This document shows positions 5,172 to 7,037 of a DNA stretch of 7,037 nt, piece after piece. The position numbers and the translations under genes were made by a program. The notes below the pieces were generated by a model. It made no database searches and had not been told where the DNA came from. It was given only the letters and a program-made list of their open reading frames with translations. How positions within the stretch are numbered: the first letter of the stretch is position 1; each line of letters begins with the position of its first letter. The stretch is from Coriobacteriia bacterium. Its GTDB lineage: Bacteria > Actinomycetota > Coriobacteriia > Coriobacteriales > QAMH01. The stretch spans positions 1-7,037 of the forward strand of contig CAAEKX010000169.1 of assembly GCA_900756605.1 (NCBI GenBank), given 5' to 3'.

Positions 5172-5543
5172 TTGGAAATAGTCATTTCAAATTCGGGCTC
5201 GGTTCCGATCTACGAGCAGATAGAGGCGCAGATCAAGGACGCGATTCTGTCCGGAGAGCTTGCGCCGGGGGAGCTTCTTCCGAGCATACGCTCTCTGGCA
5301 AACGACTTGCGCGTCAGCGTGATCACGACCAAGCGGGCTTATGCCGACCTTGAAGAGCTCGGTTTTGTGGTCACGATCCAGGGTAAGGGCACGTTCATCG
5401 CTGCCGGTAACCAGGACTTGCTGCGCGAGGAGCGCGTGCGGCACGTGGAAGAGTCGCTCGAACGTGCGATAGCGGATGCACGTCCGCTCGGGCTCACGTC
5501 TGGCGATTTGCACGAGATGCTCGATCTGCTCCTTGAGGACTAG
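5172..5543 (+). CDS. GntR-family repressor, YtrA subfamily
   Basis: The 123-residue protein is a short GntR regulator of the YtrA type: a winged helix-turn-helix followed only by a small helical dimer tail. The start reads MEIVISNSGSVPIYEQI, the family's usual opening, then IKDAILSGELAPGELLPSIR (21-40), the recognition segment LANDLRVSVITTKRAYADLE (42-61) and the wing GFVVTIQGKGTFIA (64-77). The tail (about 83-123) is too short for a ligand domain of the FadR or UTRA type. I chose the TTG at 5172 from this homology; AGAGGA (5163-5168) is only three bases before it, a tight spacing that may lower translation. It heads an operon with the ABC genes, 18 bases before the ATPase, and likely represses its own promoter. 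Confidence 0.88.
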   Translation: MEIVISNSGSVPIYEQIEAQIKDAILSGELAPGELLPSIRSLANDLRVSVITTKRAYADLEELGFVVTIQGKGTFIAAGNQDLLREERVRHVEESLERAIADARPLGLTSGDLHEMLDLLLED

Positions 5544-5561
5544 CCCGGCAAGGAGACACGA

Positions 5562-6446
5562 ATGGACGCATTGATACAGGCAAATGGCCTGGGGAAGCGC
5601 TATGACGACTTCCGCCTTAAAGGCATAGGCATACGCGTTGAGGCCGGTACCGTCGTGGGCCTCATTGGCTCGAACGGGGCTGGAAAGACCACCACGATCA
5701 AGATGTTGCTCGGCATCCTGCGGCCCGAGGAGGGCGACGTGCGGGTGCTCGGCTGCCCTGTCGGGAGTGGTTCCGCGCCAGAAGGGGAGCTCAAGCAGCG
5801 CGTCGGCGTCGTCTTGGATACCTGCGCGTTTCCCGACACCTCGAAGGTGAAGGACGTGGCGACGCTTGGCCGCTTTGCCTACCGCAACTGGGACGCGCGC
5901 CGATTCGCCGCTTTCTGCGAGCGCTTCGAGCTCGCTCCCAAGAAAAACGTGAAGGAACTGTCGCGTGGCATGGGCATGAAGCTCATGCTGGCATTCGCGC
6001 TCTCTCACGATCCGGAGCTACTCATTCTCGATGAGGCTACCGCTGGTCTCGACCCGATGGCCCGCGACGAGGTGCTCGACATCCTGCGTGAATTCATGGC
6101 CGCGGAGGGTCATGCCATCCTGCTCTCGACGCACATCACGAGCGATCTCGAGAAGATCGCCGACGAAATCGTGTGTATCGACGATGGCAAGCTCGTCTTC
6201 GACGTTCCCAAGGACGAAATCTGCGATGTGGCCGGTATCGCACATTGCAGGGAGCGCGACCTCGAGCTGATAGGGAAGAGCGCATGGACTGATGACAGGC
6301 GCGTGCGAAAGCTCAAGAGCGGCATGTCGTACGACGTGCTCGTACCCGACCGCTTCGCCTTTGCGAAGGCGTTTCCCGATATCGCGCTCGACAGCGCCAG
6401 CATCGATGATTACATGACGCTCACCTTGAAAGGAGAGCAGCTATGA
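5562..6446 (+). CDS. ABC transporter ATP-binding protein
   Basis: The 294-residue protein is the ATPase of an ABC exporter and works on the inner face of the membrane with the next gene's product. Walker A is GSNGAGKTT at 36-44, Walker B LLILDE at 153-158, the D-loop GLDP at 162-165 and the switch His191 in STHIT. Two motifs are altered. The Q-loop position reads VVLDTCAF with no glutamine. The signature is LSRGMGMKL (133-141) rather than LSGGQ. Both are usual, from memory, in the YtrB/BcrA-like exporters paired with GntR genes. Ala159 replaces the common proline after Walker B. The last 75 residues are a variable C-terminal region. AAGGAG (5550-5555) lies six bases before the ATG. The TGA overlaps the next ATG as ATGA, implying translational coupling. 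Substrate unknown. Confidence 0.92.
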   Translation: MDALIQANGLGKRYDDFRLKGIGIRVEAGTVVGLIGSNGAGKTTTIKMLLGILRPEEGDVRVLGCPVGSGSAPEGELKQRVGVVLDTCAFPDTSKVKDVATLGRFAYRNWDARRFAAFCERFELAPKKNVKELSRGMGMKLMLAFALSHDPELLILDEATAGLDPMARDEVLDILREFMAAEGHAILLSTHITSDLEKIADEIVCIDDGKLVFDVPKDEICDVAGIAHCRERDLELIGKSAWTDDRRVRKLKSGMSYDVLVPDRFAFAKAFPDIALDSASIDDYMTLTLKGEQL

Positions 6447-7037
6447 AAGCCATGATTTTCTCCGACCTCATTACTTCCAAGAACGTTGCGGTGCAGCTAT
6501 TGCTCATGTCTGTCGTTATCTGCGGATTTCTCGCATGGGGCACAAACGAGACCATCGTTGGCACAGCTGCCATGGCAACGATGACACCCATGATGTATCT
6601 CTTCTCGATTTTCGCATACGATGAGATGAACGGATGGGAGCGCTTTCGTCTGTCGCTGCCTATCACCAAACGGCAGGTCGTCTACGGGCGCTATATCAGC
6701 ATGCTCATCATCGCGGTCATCTCGCTGCTTGCGGCCTGGATCGTCTCGTTCGCCTTTCTTGCAGTCGTCCAGGCGTGTGGCGGCCTCGGCATGAGCACGG
6801 AGCTTGTGGATCCTGACGCCTTCATTGCCATTCTTGATTGCGGTTTTGCCGGCTTCATCTTCATCATCGTGCTCGCCTCGCTCACCCTGCCGCTCCTGAT
6901 GCGCTTTGGCATGAACAAGGCAACGCGTCTCTTGCCGCTTCTCGTTGTCGTCACGATTGTGCTCGCGAGTGTGGCGATTGGCAACATGTCCGGCGCAATC
7001 GATTTGACGGCCATACGTACGTTCCTGAATGAGAACA
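6443..7037 (+). CDS. ABC-2 type permease, N-terminal part
   Basis: The reading frame is open from the ATG at 6443 to the window edge, 198 codons, so the C-terminal end is missing. It is a membrane permease of the ABC-2 kind, close to the PF13346 group. The diagnostic piece is FAYDEMNGWERFRLSLPITK (57-76) followed by RQVVYGRYIS, a cytoplasmic loop shared by this group. Hydrophobic segments lie at about 16-33, 40-58, 86-110, 126-152 and 163-180, enough for five helices of the usual six. Only hydrophobic and loop features are visible; nothing names a substrate. AAAGGAG (6429-6435), inside the end of the ATPase gene, lies seven bases before the ATG. It is the last visible gene of the GntR operon; further genes may follow outside the window. 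Confidence 0.88.
   Translation, partial: MKAMIFSDLITSKNVAVQLLLMSVVICGFLAWGTNETIVGTAAMATMTPMMYLFSIFAYDEMNGWERFRLSLPITKRQVVYGRYISMLIIAVISLLAAWIVSFAFLAVVQACGGLGMSTELVDPDAFIAILDCGFAGFIFIIVLASLTLPLLMRFGMNKATRLLPLLVVVTIVLASVAIGNMSGAIDLTAIRTFLNEN

Noticed and set aside
5187..6008. 273-codon minus-strand frame opposite the GntR and ATPase genes
   Set aside because: It lies wholly opposite two genes with clear motifs, is rich in H, R, A and L as expected from the antisense of a high-GC gene, and has no recognisable domain.
1..7037. Mobile element, prophage, tRNA or toxin-antitoxin system
   Set aside because: No transposase, integrase, terminal repeats, cloverleaf sequence or recognisable toxin was seen; the 61-residue ORF alone is not enough to call an antitoxin.

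Overview
This is an ordinary-looking stretch of bacterial chromosome, moderately high in GC. It has eight complete protein genes, two genes cut by the window edges and compact regulatory gaps. I see no rRNA, tRNA, insertion sequence, phage gene, CRISPR array or plasmid function. The likely host is a high-GC Gram-positive, perhaps a gut Coriobacteriia (Eggerthellaceae-like): strong AGGAGG-type ribosome sites, GTG and TTG starts, TATAAT/TACAAT -10 boxes, and many small regulator and transporter genes. That assignment is a low-confidence inference from style, not from a marker gene.

Layout. Positions 1-225 hold the C-terminal end of a GNAT acetyltransferase. A GrpB-family protein (337-906) and a 61-residue acidic protein of unknown function (938-1123) follow on the same strand, closed by two hairpins (1137-1220). 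A TIGR00266/AIM24-type protein lies on the minus strand (1232-1906). A 340-base regulatory gap leads to a TetR-family regulator (2247-2954). It converges, only 8 bases apart, on a ten-helix EamA/DMT-type exporter on the minus strand (2963-3853). A 336-base gap between that exporter and a divergent alpha/beta hydrolase (4190-5029) carries a repeated 25-base element. The window ends in a three-gene operon: YtrA-type GntR repressor (5172-5543), ABC ATPase (5562-6446) and ABC-2 permease (6443 to the edge).

How the genes work together. The clear functional unit is the GntR-ATPase-permease operon. It has a -35/-10 promoter with a near-perfect inverted repeat placed where an autorepressor would bind, and the last two genes overlap by an ATGA. 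Such modules usually respond to cell-envelope stress or export small molecules, but the substrate here cannot be read from sequence. The exporter and the hydrolase share a divergent control region with two nearly identical 25-base copies, one degenerate copy and one inverted partial copy. This suggests one unknown DNA-binding protein controls both. The TetR gene sits tail-to-tail with the exporter and may or may not control it.

I found no convincing new biological system. The best candidate for something undescribed is the repeat cluster at 3941-4090. The 61-residue ORF is a second, weaker one.
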